Source: Bradyrhizobium iriomotense
GTDB lineage: Bacteria; Pseudomonadota; Alphaproteobacteria; Rhizobiales; Xanthobacteraceae
Length of the DNA stretch: 64,000 nucleotides
NCBI RefSeq assembly: GCF_018129405.1
Contig: NZ_JAFCLP010000016.1
Location: forward strand, 108,750 to 172,749
Direction of reading: 5' to 3'
Shown here: positions 8,195-16,575 of the stretch, piece by piece
Position numbering within the stretch: the first letter of the stretch is position 1
Layout of the letters: each line of letters begins with the position of its first letter
Position numbers and translations under genes: made by a program
The notes under the pieces: model-generated
What the model saw: the letters and a program-made list of their open reading frames with translations, nothing else
What the model was told of the DNA's origin: nothing
Databases searched by the model: none

Positions 8195-9037
8195 ATGACC
8201 CAGAGCACCATATCGCTCACGGCGTTTCGCCCCGATCATCTCGAGGGCGCGTTGCGTCTTTCGCGTCAAGCCGGATGGCCGCACCGCCTCGAGGACTGGC
8301 AATTGGCGCTCGATCTCAGTGCTGGGTTCGTCGCCCTGGATACGAATGCTTTGACCGTTGTCGGAACGATCCTGATGACGCCCTACAAGCGGGACATCGC
8401 GACCATCAACATGGTCATCGTCGATGAAACCGCCCGCGGCCGCGGACTGGGACGCCGGCTCATGGAAGCAATCATCGAGCAGGCGGGATTGCGCGCGCTG
8501 AGGCTGGTCGCGACCGGCGAGGGTCTGCCGCTCTATCAAAAGCTGGGCTTTTGCCGGACCGGAACGATCATCCAGCACCAGGGAATGGTCTTGCCCGTCG
8601 ACGCGCCCGCCAATGTCCGGCCGGCCGAGTCGCACGACATCTTCGGGATCCTCGAGCTCGACAGAGCCGCATTCGGCGCGGACCGCAGATGCCTGCTGCG
8701 GACGCTCGCAGAGATCGGCCAACTGGCCGTGCTCGATCGTGGCCACGGGATCGCCGGATTTGCGGCGTCGCGCAGCTTCGGCAGAGGTGAAGTGATCGGA
8801 CCTGTGGTTGCAGCGAATGTCGACGACGGAAAAGCTCTGCTCAGCTTTTTCATGGCCCGAAGCGAGGGGCGTTTCATTCGCGTGGATACTGCCGAAGCCT
8901 CTCAATTGAGCGCCTGGCTCGCGGAGTGCGGGCTGGTCCAGGTGGGCGACGGTATCGCCATGCAGCGCCCCGTCGCGGTGCAGTCCAGCCCCTCCCCATT
9001 CACGACATTCGCCCTCGCCAGCCAGGCTTTTGGATAG
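8195..9037 (+). CDS. two-domain GNAT-family N-acetyltransferase (280 aa)
   Basis: Double-GNAT protein with an intact acetyl-CoA loop, ARGRGLGRRLM at about residues 80-90, and a downstream YQKLGF motif. A second GNAT-like half follows and the protein ends TFALASQAFG. It is paralogous to the protein at 408-1310, sharing WPHR.EDWQ and the C-terminal end. It starts at ATG 8195 and is followed 12 bp later by the aminotransferase, so the two are probably co-transcribed. Acetylation of an amine intermediate or of a toxic analogue is a reasonable inference; the substrate is unknown. Confidence 0.85.
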   Translation: MTQSTISLTAFRPDHLEGALRLSRQAGWPHRLEDWQLALDLSAGFVALDTNALTVVGTILMTPYKRDIATINMVIVDETARGRGLGRRLMEAIIEQAGLRALRLVATGEGLPLYQKLGFCRTGTIIQHQGMVLPVDAPANVRPAESHDIFGILELDRAAFGADRRCLLRTLAEIGQLAVLDRGHGIAGFAASRSFGRGEVIGPVVAANVDDGKALLSFFMARSEGRFIRVDTAEASQLSAWLAECGLVQVGDGIAMQRPVAVQSSPSPFTTFALASQAFG

Positions 9038-9049
9038 ACGGAGACTTTG

Positions 9050-10426
9050 ATGCTGAGCAATTCGCTGATCGAGCTCGACCGGGCTCACCTCATCCACCCG
9101 GTCGCATCCTACCGGGGTCACGAAGCGGCCGGCGTCAAGGTGCTGAAGTCGGCCAGAGGAGCGACCGTGACGGATGCCTCCGGACATCAGCTGATCGACG
9201 GTTTCGCCGGCCTCTGGTGCGTCAATGCCGGCTACGGGCACGAGAGCATCGTTGCGACAGCTGCCAGGCAGATGCGGGAGCTTCCCTACGCGACGGGCTA
9301 TTTCAGCCTTGGCTCGGAGCCCGCGATCCGCCTCGCAGCCGAATTGGCGCAGCGCGCGCCCGGCGACCTCAACCACGTCTATTTTACGCTCGGCGGTTCG
9401 GACGCCGTCGACAGCACGGTCCGCTTCATCCGCTACTATTGGCATGCGCGGCGCGAGCCACAGCGTGAGCATTTCATCTCTATCGAACAGGGCTATCACG
9501 GATCCTCGACCGTCGGTGCCGGGCTGACGGCCCTGCCCGCCTTCCATGCCGGATTCGGCGTGCCGCTGAGCTGGCAGCACAGGATCCCCTCGCACTATGT
9601 CTATCGCAATCCGGCCGGCGAGGACGACGCCGCCATCATCGCAGCCTCGCTCACCGCGCTCGACGCGAAGATCGAGGAGATCGGCGGCGCAGAACGCGTC
9701 GCCGCGTTCTATGCCGAACCGATCCAGGGCTCGGGCGGCGTGCTCGTACCGCCGAAGGGCTGGATGAAGGCCATGCGCGCGCGGTGCAAGGCGCATGGCA
9801 TCCTTTTCGTCGCGGACGAGGTCATCACCGGGTTCGGCAGAACAGGCCCGCTGTTCGCATGCAGCGAGGACGACATCATCCCCGACCTCATGACGGTCGC
9901 AAAGGGATTGACGTCGGGATACGTCCCGATGGGCGCGGTCCTCATGTCGGATCACGTCTACGACACGATCGCCGATGCGGCGGGCGCGAGCGCCGTCGGC
10001 CACGGCTACACCTATTCCGCGCATCCGGTCAGCGCCGCGGTCGCCCTGGAAGTGTTGCGCCTCTACGAAAACGGCCTGCTCGAGAACGGCAGGAAGGCGG
10101 GTGCCCGCCTGATGGCTGGCCTTCGATCGCTCAGGGATCATCCCCTTGTTGGAGACGTGCGCGGCCGCGGCATGCTGGCCGCCGTCGAACTCGTCACCGA
10201 CAAGCAACGCAAGACGCCGCTTCCTGCCACGGCCCAGCCGGCGAAACGCATCTTCGACCGGGCCTGGAAGAACGGCCTCGTCATCCGGGCCTTCCCCACC
10301 GGCGTGCTGGGTTACGCCCCGCCGCTCTGCTGCTCCGAGTCGGAGATCGACGCCATCATCGAGCGCACGGCGAGGACGCTCGACGATACGCTGGCTGATG
10401 CCGAAGTTCGCGCCGCACTGCGATAA
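9050..10426 (+). CDS. class III PLP-dependent aminotransferase (458 aa)
   Basis: Omega-aminotransferase of the fold-type I, class III family. The PLP Schiff-base lysine is in MTVAKGLTSGYVP (Lys about 285), with the pyridine-N-binding Asp in FVADEVITGFGRTG (Asp about 256). The overall pattern resembles putrescine/diamine-pyruvate and beta-alanine-pyruvate transaminases (SpuC-like). The ATG at 9050 has GGAG six bases upstream. It follows a GNAT gene and precedes a peptide-type ABC transporter, and would convert an omega-amine to the semialdehyde later oxidised by GabD or the other ALDH. The amino donor cannot be fixed from sequence. Confidence 0.9.
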   Translation: MLSNSLIELDRAHLIHPVASYRGHEAAGVKVLKSARGATVTDASGHQLIDGFAGLWCVNAGYGHESIVATAARQMRELPYATGYFSLGSEPAIRLAAELAQRAPGDLNHVYFTLGGSDAVDSTVRFIRYYWHARREPQREHFISIEQGYHGSSTVGAGLTALPAFHAGFGVPLSWQHRIPSHYVYRNPAGEDDAAIIAASLTALDAKIEEIGGAERVAAFYAEPIQGSGGVLVPPKGWMKAMRARCKAHGILFVADEVITGFGRTGPLFACSEDDIIPDLMTVAKGLTSGYVPMGAVLMSDHVYDTIADAAGASAVGHGYTYSAHPVSAAVALEVLRLYENGLLENGRKAGARLMAGLRSLRDHPLVGDVRGRGMLAAVELVTDKQRKTPLPATAQPAKRIFDRAWKNGLVIRAFPTGVLGYAPPLCCSESEIDAIIERTARTLDDTLADAEVRAALR

Positions 10427-10700
10427 TAATAGGCATGCACAACGAGCCGGCTGGAAGCAGGTCCGAAACACTGGAAACAGAGACATCTTCGCAATTTTGT
10501 GCCGCCGCTCGCGGTTTTTTCGGCCGAAGCCGCGGAACTATCCTGCGAGACTTTGATCGCAGGAAAGAAGTGCAGTTCTGAGTGGAGAGGCGGCACCGTC
10601 GTTACGACGGACCGCGCCGGCATCCACCACAACGGCGCGGCAGAACAATCTGCCGCTCACCGCAACACGAGCCGTAGCCTTAGCCAGCGAGGGGATTGAC

Positions 10701-12305
10701 ATGAGCGACACGACGAACTGGTCCTGTTCAGACGATGCCATGATCGAGAACGCCATTCGGCGCGGCGCTTCGCGCCGCGATCTTCTGAAGCTGATGCTCG
10801 CCAATGGCGTGGCCATGGCCGCAGCCGGCACGATCTTCGGCCGCGCGTCGGAAGCGGTGGCGGCGACACCTGTGAAAGGCGGCGCCCTGAAAGCCGCGGC
10901 ATGGTCCTCGTCGACCGCCGACACGCTGGATCCGGCCAAGGCTTCGCTCTCGACCGACTATGTTCGCTGCTGCTCCTTCTACAATCGCCTGACATTTCTC
11001 GACCAGACCGGCGTGCCCCAGATGGAGCTCGCCGAATCGATCGAGAGCGGCGATGCCAAGACCTGGACGATCAAGCTCAAGAAAGGCGTCAGCTTCCACA
11101 ACGGCAAGGAGCTGGGCGCCGACGACGTCATCTTCTCGCTGAAGCGCCATCTGGACAAGGCAACCGGATCGAAGGTCGCTGCGATCGCGTCCCAGATGAC
11201 CGACTTCAAGGCCGTCGACAAGACGACCGTCGAGGTGACGCTGGCGAGCCCCAACGCAGACCTGCCGACGATCCTGTCCATGCATCACTTCATGATCGTG
11301 GCCGACGGCACCACCGACTTCTCCTCGGGCAACGGCACCGGCGCCTTCAAGTGCAAGCAGTTCACCCCCGGCGAGCGCTCGATCGGCGTACGGAATCCGA
11401 ACTACTTCAAAGGAGGGCCGAACGTCGATTCATTCGAGTTCTTCGCCATCCCGGATGAAAACGCGAGGATCAATGCCCTGCTGTCCGGGGACATTCATCT
11501 CGCCGCCTCGATCAATCCACGATCGGTGCGCCTCCTCGACGGCAAGGACGGCTTCGCGCTGTCCACGACAACGTCGGGCACCTACACCGACCTGAACATC
11601 CGCATGGACATGGCGCCCGGCAACGTCAGCGATTTCGTGGAAGGCATGAAATACGTGGTCAACCGCGAGCAGATCGTCAAATCGGCCCTGCGCGGCTTCG
11701 GTGTCGTCGGCAACGACCAGCCTGTGTCGCCCGCCAATGTCTACCACAACGCGGCCCTCAAGCCGAAAACGTTCGACCCTGATAAGGCCAAGTTCCATTT
11801 CCAGAAGGCCGGCGTGCTCGGCCAGACCATCGAGGTCATCACCTCCGAGGCGCCCGGTTCGGCGATCGACATGGCCATGATCATCCAGGCCAGCGCCGCC
11901 CAGATCGGCATGAAGCTCGATATGAAGCGCGTGCCCTCCGACGGCTACTGGAGCAATTACTGGCTGAAGGCGCCGATCCATTTCGGCAACATCAATCCGC
12001 GTCCGACGCCCGACATCCTGTTCTCCCTGCTCTACAAGTCGGATGCGCCGTGGAACGAGAGCCGCTTCGTCTCGGAAAAATTCGACAAGATGCTGCTCGA
12101 AGCCCGCGGCTCGCTCGATCAGGCCAAGCGTCGCGAGATGTACAATGAGATGCAGGTCCTGGTGTCGGAGCAAGCCGGCACCATCATTCCGGCCTACATC
12201 TCCAACGTGGACGCCATCACCGCCAAGCTGAAGGGACTGCAGCCCAACCCGCTCGGCGGCATGATGGGCTACGCCTTCGCCGAATATGTCTGGCTGACCG
12301 CCTGA
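10701..12305 (+). CDS. extracellular solute-binding protein family 5 (peptide/opine ABC transporter), Tat signal (534 aa)
   Basis: Family-5 (DppA/OppA-type) periplasmic binding protein. The N-terminus carries a twin-arginine signal, SRRDLLKLML (Arg-Arg about 25-26), followed by a hydrophobic stretch and a likely cleavage near AVAA. Typical family features follow: LDPAKASLSTDYVRC, a YNRLTFLD block, and AADDVIFSLKRHLD-like strands (here GADDVIFSLKRHLD). It captures peptides, opines or similar compounds and delivers them to the permeases immediately downstream. A hairpin in the gap to the permease gene probably boosts binding-protein mRNA relative to the rest. Confidence 0.92.
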   Translation: MSDTTNWSCSDDAMIENAIRRGASRRDLLKLMLANGVAMAAAGTIFGRASEAVAATPVKGGALKAAAWSSSTADTLDPAKASLSTDYVRCCSFYNRLTFLDQTGVPQMELAESIESGDAKTWTIKLKKGVSFHNGKELGADDVIFSLKRHLDKATGSKVAAIASQMTDFKAVDKTTVEVTLASPNADLPTILSMHHFMIVADGTTDFSSGNGTGAFKCKQFTPGERSIGVRNPNYFKGGPNVDSFEFFAIPDENARINALLSGDIHLAASINPRSVRLLDGKDGFALSTTTSGTYTDLNIRMDMAPGNVSDFVEGMKYVVNREQIVKSALRGFGVVGNDQPVSPANVYHNAALKPKTFDPDKAKFHFQKAGVLGQTIEVITSEAPGSAIDMAMIIQASAAQIGMKLDMKRVPSDGYWSNYWLKAPIHFGNINPRPTPDILFSLLYKSDAPWNESRFVSEKFDKMLLEARGSLDQAKRREMYNEMQVLVSEQAGTIIPAYISNVDAITAKLKGLQPNPLGGMMGYAFAEYVWLTA

Positions 12306-12324
12306 CCGGCACAAGGCGAGGTCG

Positions 12325-12356
12325 CAGCTCGGGATCCTGCATCGGGACCCGAGCTG
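12325..12356 (+). promoter_or_regulatory. intercistronic RNA hairpin between binding protein and permease genes
   Basis: CAGCTCGGG (12325-12333) pairs with CCCGAGCTG (12348-12356), with partial pairing inside the 14-nt loop. There is no U-tract. Such hairpins commonly stabilise the upstream binding-protein message or attenuate read-through; that role is inferred. Confidence 0.55.
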
Positions 12357-12390
12357 ACCAAAATGAGCGGCGTGGCGTGGGAGGACGAAT

Positions 12391-13341
12391 GTGAGAGGAC
12401 AAGTTTCGTCGCTCGTGGCGAGGCGGCTTATCATCGCCTTGATCACACTCGTGATCGTTTCCTTCGCCGTGTTTTTTGCCACCACGCTCCTGCCGGGCGA
12501 TACGGCCACGATTCTGCTCGGGCAGTCCGCGACACCTGAAGCCGTCGAGGGCCTCCGCAAGGCAATGCATCTCGACGATCCCGCGATCATCCGCTTCCTG
12601 AGATGGATCGCCGGCCTCGTCCAGGGCGATTTCGGCAAGTCTTACGCAAACAATGTCCCGGTCGCCACTCTGATCAGCGGACGCTTCGTCAACACGATGA
12701 AACTTGCAGGATTGACCGCTGTGATTGCCGTGCCGCTCGCGCTGACGCTCGGCATCACCGCTGCGATGTGGCGCGGCACGCTGTACGACCGCATCGTGAC
12801 CGTCGGGACCATTGGCATCATCTCGGTGCCGGAGTTCATGATTGCAACGCTGGCGGTGCTGCTCTTCGCGGTCTACCTCAAATGGCTGCCGGCGCTTTCC
12901 CTCACCAACGAGGTCAAGTCGCTCCATGACCTGGTGCGGATCTACGCGATGCCCGTCATGACGCTCACATTCGGCGTTTCGGCGCAAATGATCCGCATGA
13001 CACGCGCCGCCGTCGTCGAAACATTGAATACGCCCTATGTCGAGATGGCGCTGCTCAAGGGCGCTTCGCGCCCCCGGCTCGTGCTGCGGCATGCACTGCC
13101 GAATGCACTCGGCCCCATCATCAATGCGGTCGCGCTCTCGCTGTCATACCTGCTCGGCGGTGTGATCATCGTGGAGACCATCTTCAATTATCCCGGGGTC
13201 GCAAAGCTGATGGTCGACGCCGTTTCGACCCGTGACCTGCCGCTGATCCAGACCTGCGCGATGATCTTCTGCCTCGGTTATCTGGCACTGATCACGGCCG
13301 CCGACATCATCGCCGTCCTGTCCAATCCGAGGCTCCGATGA
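12391..13341 (+). CDS. ABC transporter permease, DppB-type (316 aa)
   Basis: Inner-membrane permease with six predicted hydrophobic segments. The first is RLIIALITLVIVSFAVFF, and the EAA coupling loop is VEMALLKGASRPRLVLRHALPNA in consensus form (EMALLKGASRPRLV). The GTG at 12391 is preceded by GGGAGG. The stop overlaps the next start (ATGA at 13338). It pairs with the downstream permease to form the channel for the substrate captured by the family-5 binding protein. Confidence 0.92.
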   Translation: MRGQVSSLVARRLIIALITLVIVSFAVFFATTLLPGDTATILLGQSATPEAVEGLRKAMHLDDPAIIRFLRWIAGLVQGDFGKSYANNVPVATLISGRFVNTMKLAGLTAVIAVPLALTLGITAAMWRGTLYDRIVTVGTIGIISVPEFMIATLAVLLFAVYLKWLPALSLTNEVKSLHDLVRIYAMPVMTLTFGVSAQMIRMTRAAVVETLNTPYVEMALLKGASRPRLVLRHALPNALGPIINAVALSLSYLLGGVIIVETIFNYPGVAKLMVDAVSTRDLPLIQTCAMIFCLGYLALITAADIIAVLSNPRLR

Positions 13342-14192
13342 CGAATCCGACCTCGTCAGGCCGGCTCAGCATGCGATTGGGCTATCGCTTCAACCTCGTG
13401 GGCATGTCTGCCCTTGGCATCATCCTCCTCTGGGCCGGCATCGCCCTGTTCGCTCCGCAGATCATCCCGCATTCCGTCGGCGAGATCGTCGATACCGATT
13501 ATTTTGGCCCCGTGAGCCGGGACCTGTGGTTCGGCTCCGACTATCTCGGCAGGGATATCTTCTCGCGCATCCTGATGGGCGCGCGTTACACGCTCGGCAT
13601 CTCGCTTGCCGCAGTCTCCATTGCCTGCTTCAGCGGCGTCGCGCTCGGTATGACTGCGGCAGTCGCCGGAGGGTGGTTCGACAGCATGCTGAGCCGCTTT
13701 CTCGATGCGCTCAACTCTATACCCAGCAAGCTGTTCGGTCTCGTCGTGGTCGCCGCGGTCGGCTCGTCGATCCCGGCACTCATTGCGACGCTCTCGGTGA
13801 TCTACACGCCCGGCGCTTATCGCTTCGCTCGTGCGCTCGCCGTCAACGTCAATACGATGGACTTCATGGTGGTCGCCCGCATCCGGGGCGAACGCCTGCC
13901 CTATCTCATCGCCTCCGAGATTCTTCCAAACATTCTCGGGCCCGTACTCGCCGATCTCGGCCTGCGCTTCGTCTTCATCGTGCTGCTGCTCTCCGGCCTG
14001 TCCTTCCTCGGGCTCGGCGTGCAACCGCCCTACGCGGACTGGGGCGCACTGGTTCGCGAGAACATCGGCGGGCTGCCCTTTGGCGCGCCGGCCGTGATCT
14101 TCCCGTCGCTCGCGATCGCAAGTCTCACCATCAGCGTCAACCTTCTGATCGATAACCTGCCGAGCAGGATCCGCGACCGGAGCGCCGAATGA
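13338..14192 (+). CDS. ABC transporter permease, DppC-type (284 aa)
   Basis: Second permease, with the DppC layout: an N-terminal membrane segment, a periplasmic domain containing WFGSDYLGRDIFSRI (a near-universal DppC motif), then five further hydrophobic segments and a coupling loop around ARIRGERLPYLIASEILPN. It overlaps both neighbours by ATGA junctions, so the transporter genes are translationally coupled. Confidence 0.92.
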   Translation: MTNPTSSGRLSMRLGYRFNLVGMSALGIILLWAGIALFAPQIIPHSVGEIVDTDYFGPVSRDLWFGSDYLGRDIFSRILMGARYTLGISLAAVSIACFSGVALGMTAAVAGGWFDSMLSRFLDALNSIPSKLFGLVVVAAVGSSIPALIATLSVIYTPGAYRFARALAVNVNTMDFMVVARIRGERLPYLIASEILPNILGPVLADLGLRFVFIVLLLSGLSFLGLGVQPPYADWGALVRENIGGLPFGAPAVIFPSLAIASLTISVNLLIDNLPSRIRDRSAE

Positions 14193-15850
14193 CGGGAAAC
14201 CTCGTCGAGATCCGCAATCTCAGGGTTGAGGCAACGACCGACGCCGGCCGGCGGGTCGAGATCATCAAGGGCGTCAGCCTCGACATTGCCGAAGGCGAAA
14301 TCGTCGCCCTCATCGGCGAGAGCGGCTCGGGCAAGACCACGATTGCCATGACGCTCATGGGCTACGCCCGGCAGGGCTGCGCGATCACCGGCGGCGAGGT
14401 GCGGGTGGGCGGCGTCGACATGGTGAAGCTTTCGGAAGCGGAACGCGCCGGAATCCGCGGGACCAGCGTCGCCTATGTGCCGCAGAGCGCTGCGGCCGCG
14501 TTCAACCCTGCGCTCACCATCATGGATCAGGTCATCGAGGTGGCGCGGATCCACAGGCTCATGTCGGCCGCCGAGGCGCAGGCGAAAGCCCTCTTGCTCT
14601 TCAAAGCCCTGTCGCTGCCGGAACCAGGAGCGATCGGCAACCGCTACCCGCACCAGGTCTCCGGCGGTCAGTTGCAGCGCCTCGCCGCCGCGATGGCCCT
14701 GATCGGCCAGCCGAAGGTGGTCATCTTCGACGAGCCCACCACGGCGCTCGATGTCACGACGCAGGTGGAGGTGCTGCGGGCGTTCAAGTCCGTCACGGCG
14801 CAGCACAACATCGCCGGCGTCTACGTCTCGCACGATCTGGCCGTGGTCGCCCAGATCGCCGACAGGATCGTCGTGCTCAAGGACGGTACGGTCCAGGAGA
14901 TGGGGACGACCAACGATATTCTCGAGGAGGCCCAACACCCCTACACCAGGGAGCTGCTGGCCGCGTTCAGGCCAAAGACTCAGCAGCGGCAGCCTGACGA
15001 CGAGGGCGTGATAAAGCGCCCGTTGCTTGAGGTCGACAATCTCACAGTCGGCTACGGACCTCGCTCGCGCGATGGACAGCCGCTGATCAAGGCCGTGCAG
15101 GCGGTCAGTCTCAAGCTCGATCAAGGGCGGAATCTCGGCATCATCGGCGAGTCCGGCTGCGGCAAGTCGACGCTTGCCCGGGCGATTGCCGGAATCCTGC
15201 CGGCCCATGCCGGCGATATCGTCTTCAACGGGCGCGAACTGGGAAAAGCCGGCCGCAACCGCACCCGCAACGAGCTCCGCCAGATCCAGATCGTGTTCCA
15301 GCACGCGGATACCGCGCTCAACCCGGCGAAGTCGGTGGAAGACATCCTGAGGCGTCCCCTCGCCTTCTACCACGGCATGAGAGGCAAGACCCGCGATGCG
15401 CGCGTCAGCGAGCTGCTCGATCTGGTCCGCCTCCCCAAATCCGTGCGGCATCGATTGCCGGGAGAACTCTCAGGCGGCCAAAAGCAGCGGGTGAATTTTG
15501 CCCGGGCGCTCGCCGCCGAGCCGACGCTCATCCTGTGCGACGAGATCACGTCGGCCCTTGATACGGTCGTGGCGGCCGCTGTGGTCGAGCTGCTGAAGGA
15601 GCTGCAACGCGAGCTCGGCATCTCCTACATCTTCATCAGCCATGACCTGTCGGTGGTCGAGGCGATCTGCGACGAAATCATCGTGATGTATCGCGGTCAG
15701 AAGGTCGAACAGATCGCGTCGACCCGCCTGGCAGCACCGGAGCACCCTTATACGCGGCTGCTGTTCTCTTCGGTGCCCAAGCTCGATACCGGCTGGCTCG
15801 ACAATCTGGAACAGGATGCCGAACAGGTGCGGGCCTATTGCCATCCGTAG
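14189..15850 (+). CDS. fused double ATPase of the peptide-type ABC transporter (DppDF fusion, 553 aa)
   Basis: One polypeptide with two ABC ATPase domains. Domain 1 has Walker A GESGSGKTT (about 43-51), signature VSGGQLQRLA and Walker B VVIFDEPTTALD. Domain 2 has Walker A GESGCGKST (about 318-326), signature LSGGQKQRVNFA and Walker B LILCDEITSALD. Each ends with the DppD/F-type C-terminal extension (HPYTRELLAAF and HPYTRLLFSSVP). In Escherichia coli these are separate DppD and DppF proteins; fusions occur in rhizobial opine/peptide transporters. It ends 13 bp before the convergent Lrp-type gene. Confidence 0.93.
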   Translation: MTGNLVEIRNLRVEATTDAGRRVEIIKGVSLDIAEGEIVALIGESGSGKTTIAMTLMGYARQGCAITGGEVRVGGVDMVKLSEAERAGIRGTSVAYVPQSAAAAFNPALTIMDQVIEVARIHRLMSAAEAQAKALLLFKALSLPEPGAIGNRYPHQVSGGQLQRLAAAMALIGQPKVVIFDEPTTALDVTTQVEVLRAFKSVTAQHNIAGVYVSHDLAVVAQIADRIVVLKDGTVQEMGTTNDILEEAQHPYTRELLAAFRPKTQQRQPDDEGVIKRPLLEVDNLTVGYGPRSRDGQPLIKAVQAVSLKLDQGRNLGIIGESGCGKSTLARAIAGILPAHAGDIVFNGRELGKAGRNRTRNELRQIQIVFQHADTALNPAKSVEDILRRPLAFYHGMRGKTRDARVSELLDLVRLPKSVRHRLPGELSGGQKQRVNFARALAAEPTLILCDEITSALDTVVAAAVVELLKELQRELGISYIFISHDLSVVEAICDEIIVMYRGQKVEQIASTRLAAPEHPYTRLLFSSVPKLDTGWLDNLEQDAEQVRAYCHP

Positions 15851-15863
15851 GCGCAGCCGGCAA

Positions 15864-16340
15864 TCAAGCCGGAAACAGGCTGGTCAGCGGCATCTGCGAA
15901 CGGACAATCGGCGACTTGAGGACGACGAAGCTGAAATACTTGTCGATGCCGATGTCCATGTCCGTCAAACGCTCCATGATCGTCTGGTACTCGCCGATGC
16001 TGGCGGTGACGAACTTCAGCATGTAGTCGTAGCCTCCCGAGACCAGATGGCATTCGATCAGCTGGTCCACCTTGTCGACGGCCGACAGGAAACGAGCGAA
16101 GTCGATCTGCCGATGGTTCTTCAACGTCACTTCGGTGAACACCGTCAGCGTCTGTCCCAACTTGCGCACGTTGATCTGGGCGGAATACCCCTCGATGTAG
16201 CCCTCGGCCTGCAGTCTCTTCACGCGCATCAGGCATGGGCTGGGCGACAGGTTCACCAGCTCGGCAAGCTCGACATTGGTGATGCGACCGTTCTTCTGGA
16301 GTTCGTGGAGGATCTTGATGTCGATCCGGTCCAGCTTCAT
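15864..16340 (-). CDS. Lrp/AsnC-family transcriptional regulator (158 aa)
   Basis: Lrp-type regulator: an N-terminal winged helix-turn-helix (LDRIDIKILHELQKNGRI, then LAELVNLSPSPCLMRVKRLQ) and a C-terminal ligand-binding RAM domain (GGYDYMLKFVTASIGEYQ). The ATG at 16340 is preceded by GGAGAG. It is divergent from the DadA-like oxidase and convergent with the transporter operon, so it is the best candidate local regulator of amino-compound uptake and catabolism. The effector is unknown. Confidence 0.93.
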   Translation of the reverse strand: MKLDRIDIKILHELQKNGRITNVELAELVNLSPSPCLMRVKRLQAEGYIEGYSAQINVRKLGQTLTVFTEVTLKNHRQIDFARFLSAVDKVDQLIECHLVSGGYDYMLKFVTASIGEYQTIMERLTDMDIGIDKYFSFVVLKSPIVRSQMPLTSLFPA

Positions 16341-16394
16341 TGGCGACTCTCCATTGAGCACGCGCCGCAGGGCGCAGCAGAAAATTGGGCACAA

Positions 16395-16409
16395 TGAGGC
16401 AAAATCTCA
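16395..16409. promoter_or_regulatory. candidate Lrp-type operator between lrp-like and dadA-like genes
   Basis: TGAGGCAAAATCTCA has inverted TGAG/CTCA ends around an AT-rich core, the general layout of Lrp sites. It lies 55 bp upstream of the Lrp-type start and 166 bp upstream of the DadA-like start. Only four bases per arm are symmetric, so this is a weak call. Confidence 0.3.
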
Positions 16410-16575
16410 CTTATCCTGCATCCATTGTCCACCGCTGACATCATATTGCTCGGTCAGAATACAGTTTTGCAGCCCCCCGAGGATGCAGCATAAAGTGCCG
16501 AGCTGCCATCGAATCCGGCGCCGCGCGGGGCGATCCGGGGCTTACGATGTGCCGAGCGAAATCTAGGAAGCCAGG

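Noticed and set aside
8192-10486. 764-codon minus-strand open frame opposite GNAT and aminotransferase
   Set aside because: Shadow of two real plus-strand genes; no domain and antisense composition.
10500-10520. Short CCGC-GCGG stem followed by TTTTTT after the aminotransferase gene
   Set aside because: Only four base pairs; too weak to call a terminator although the T-run is suggestive.
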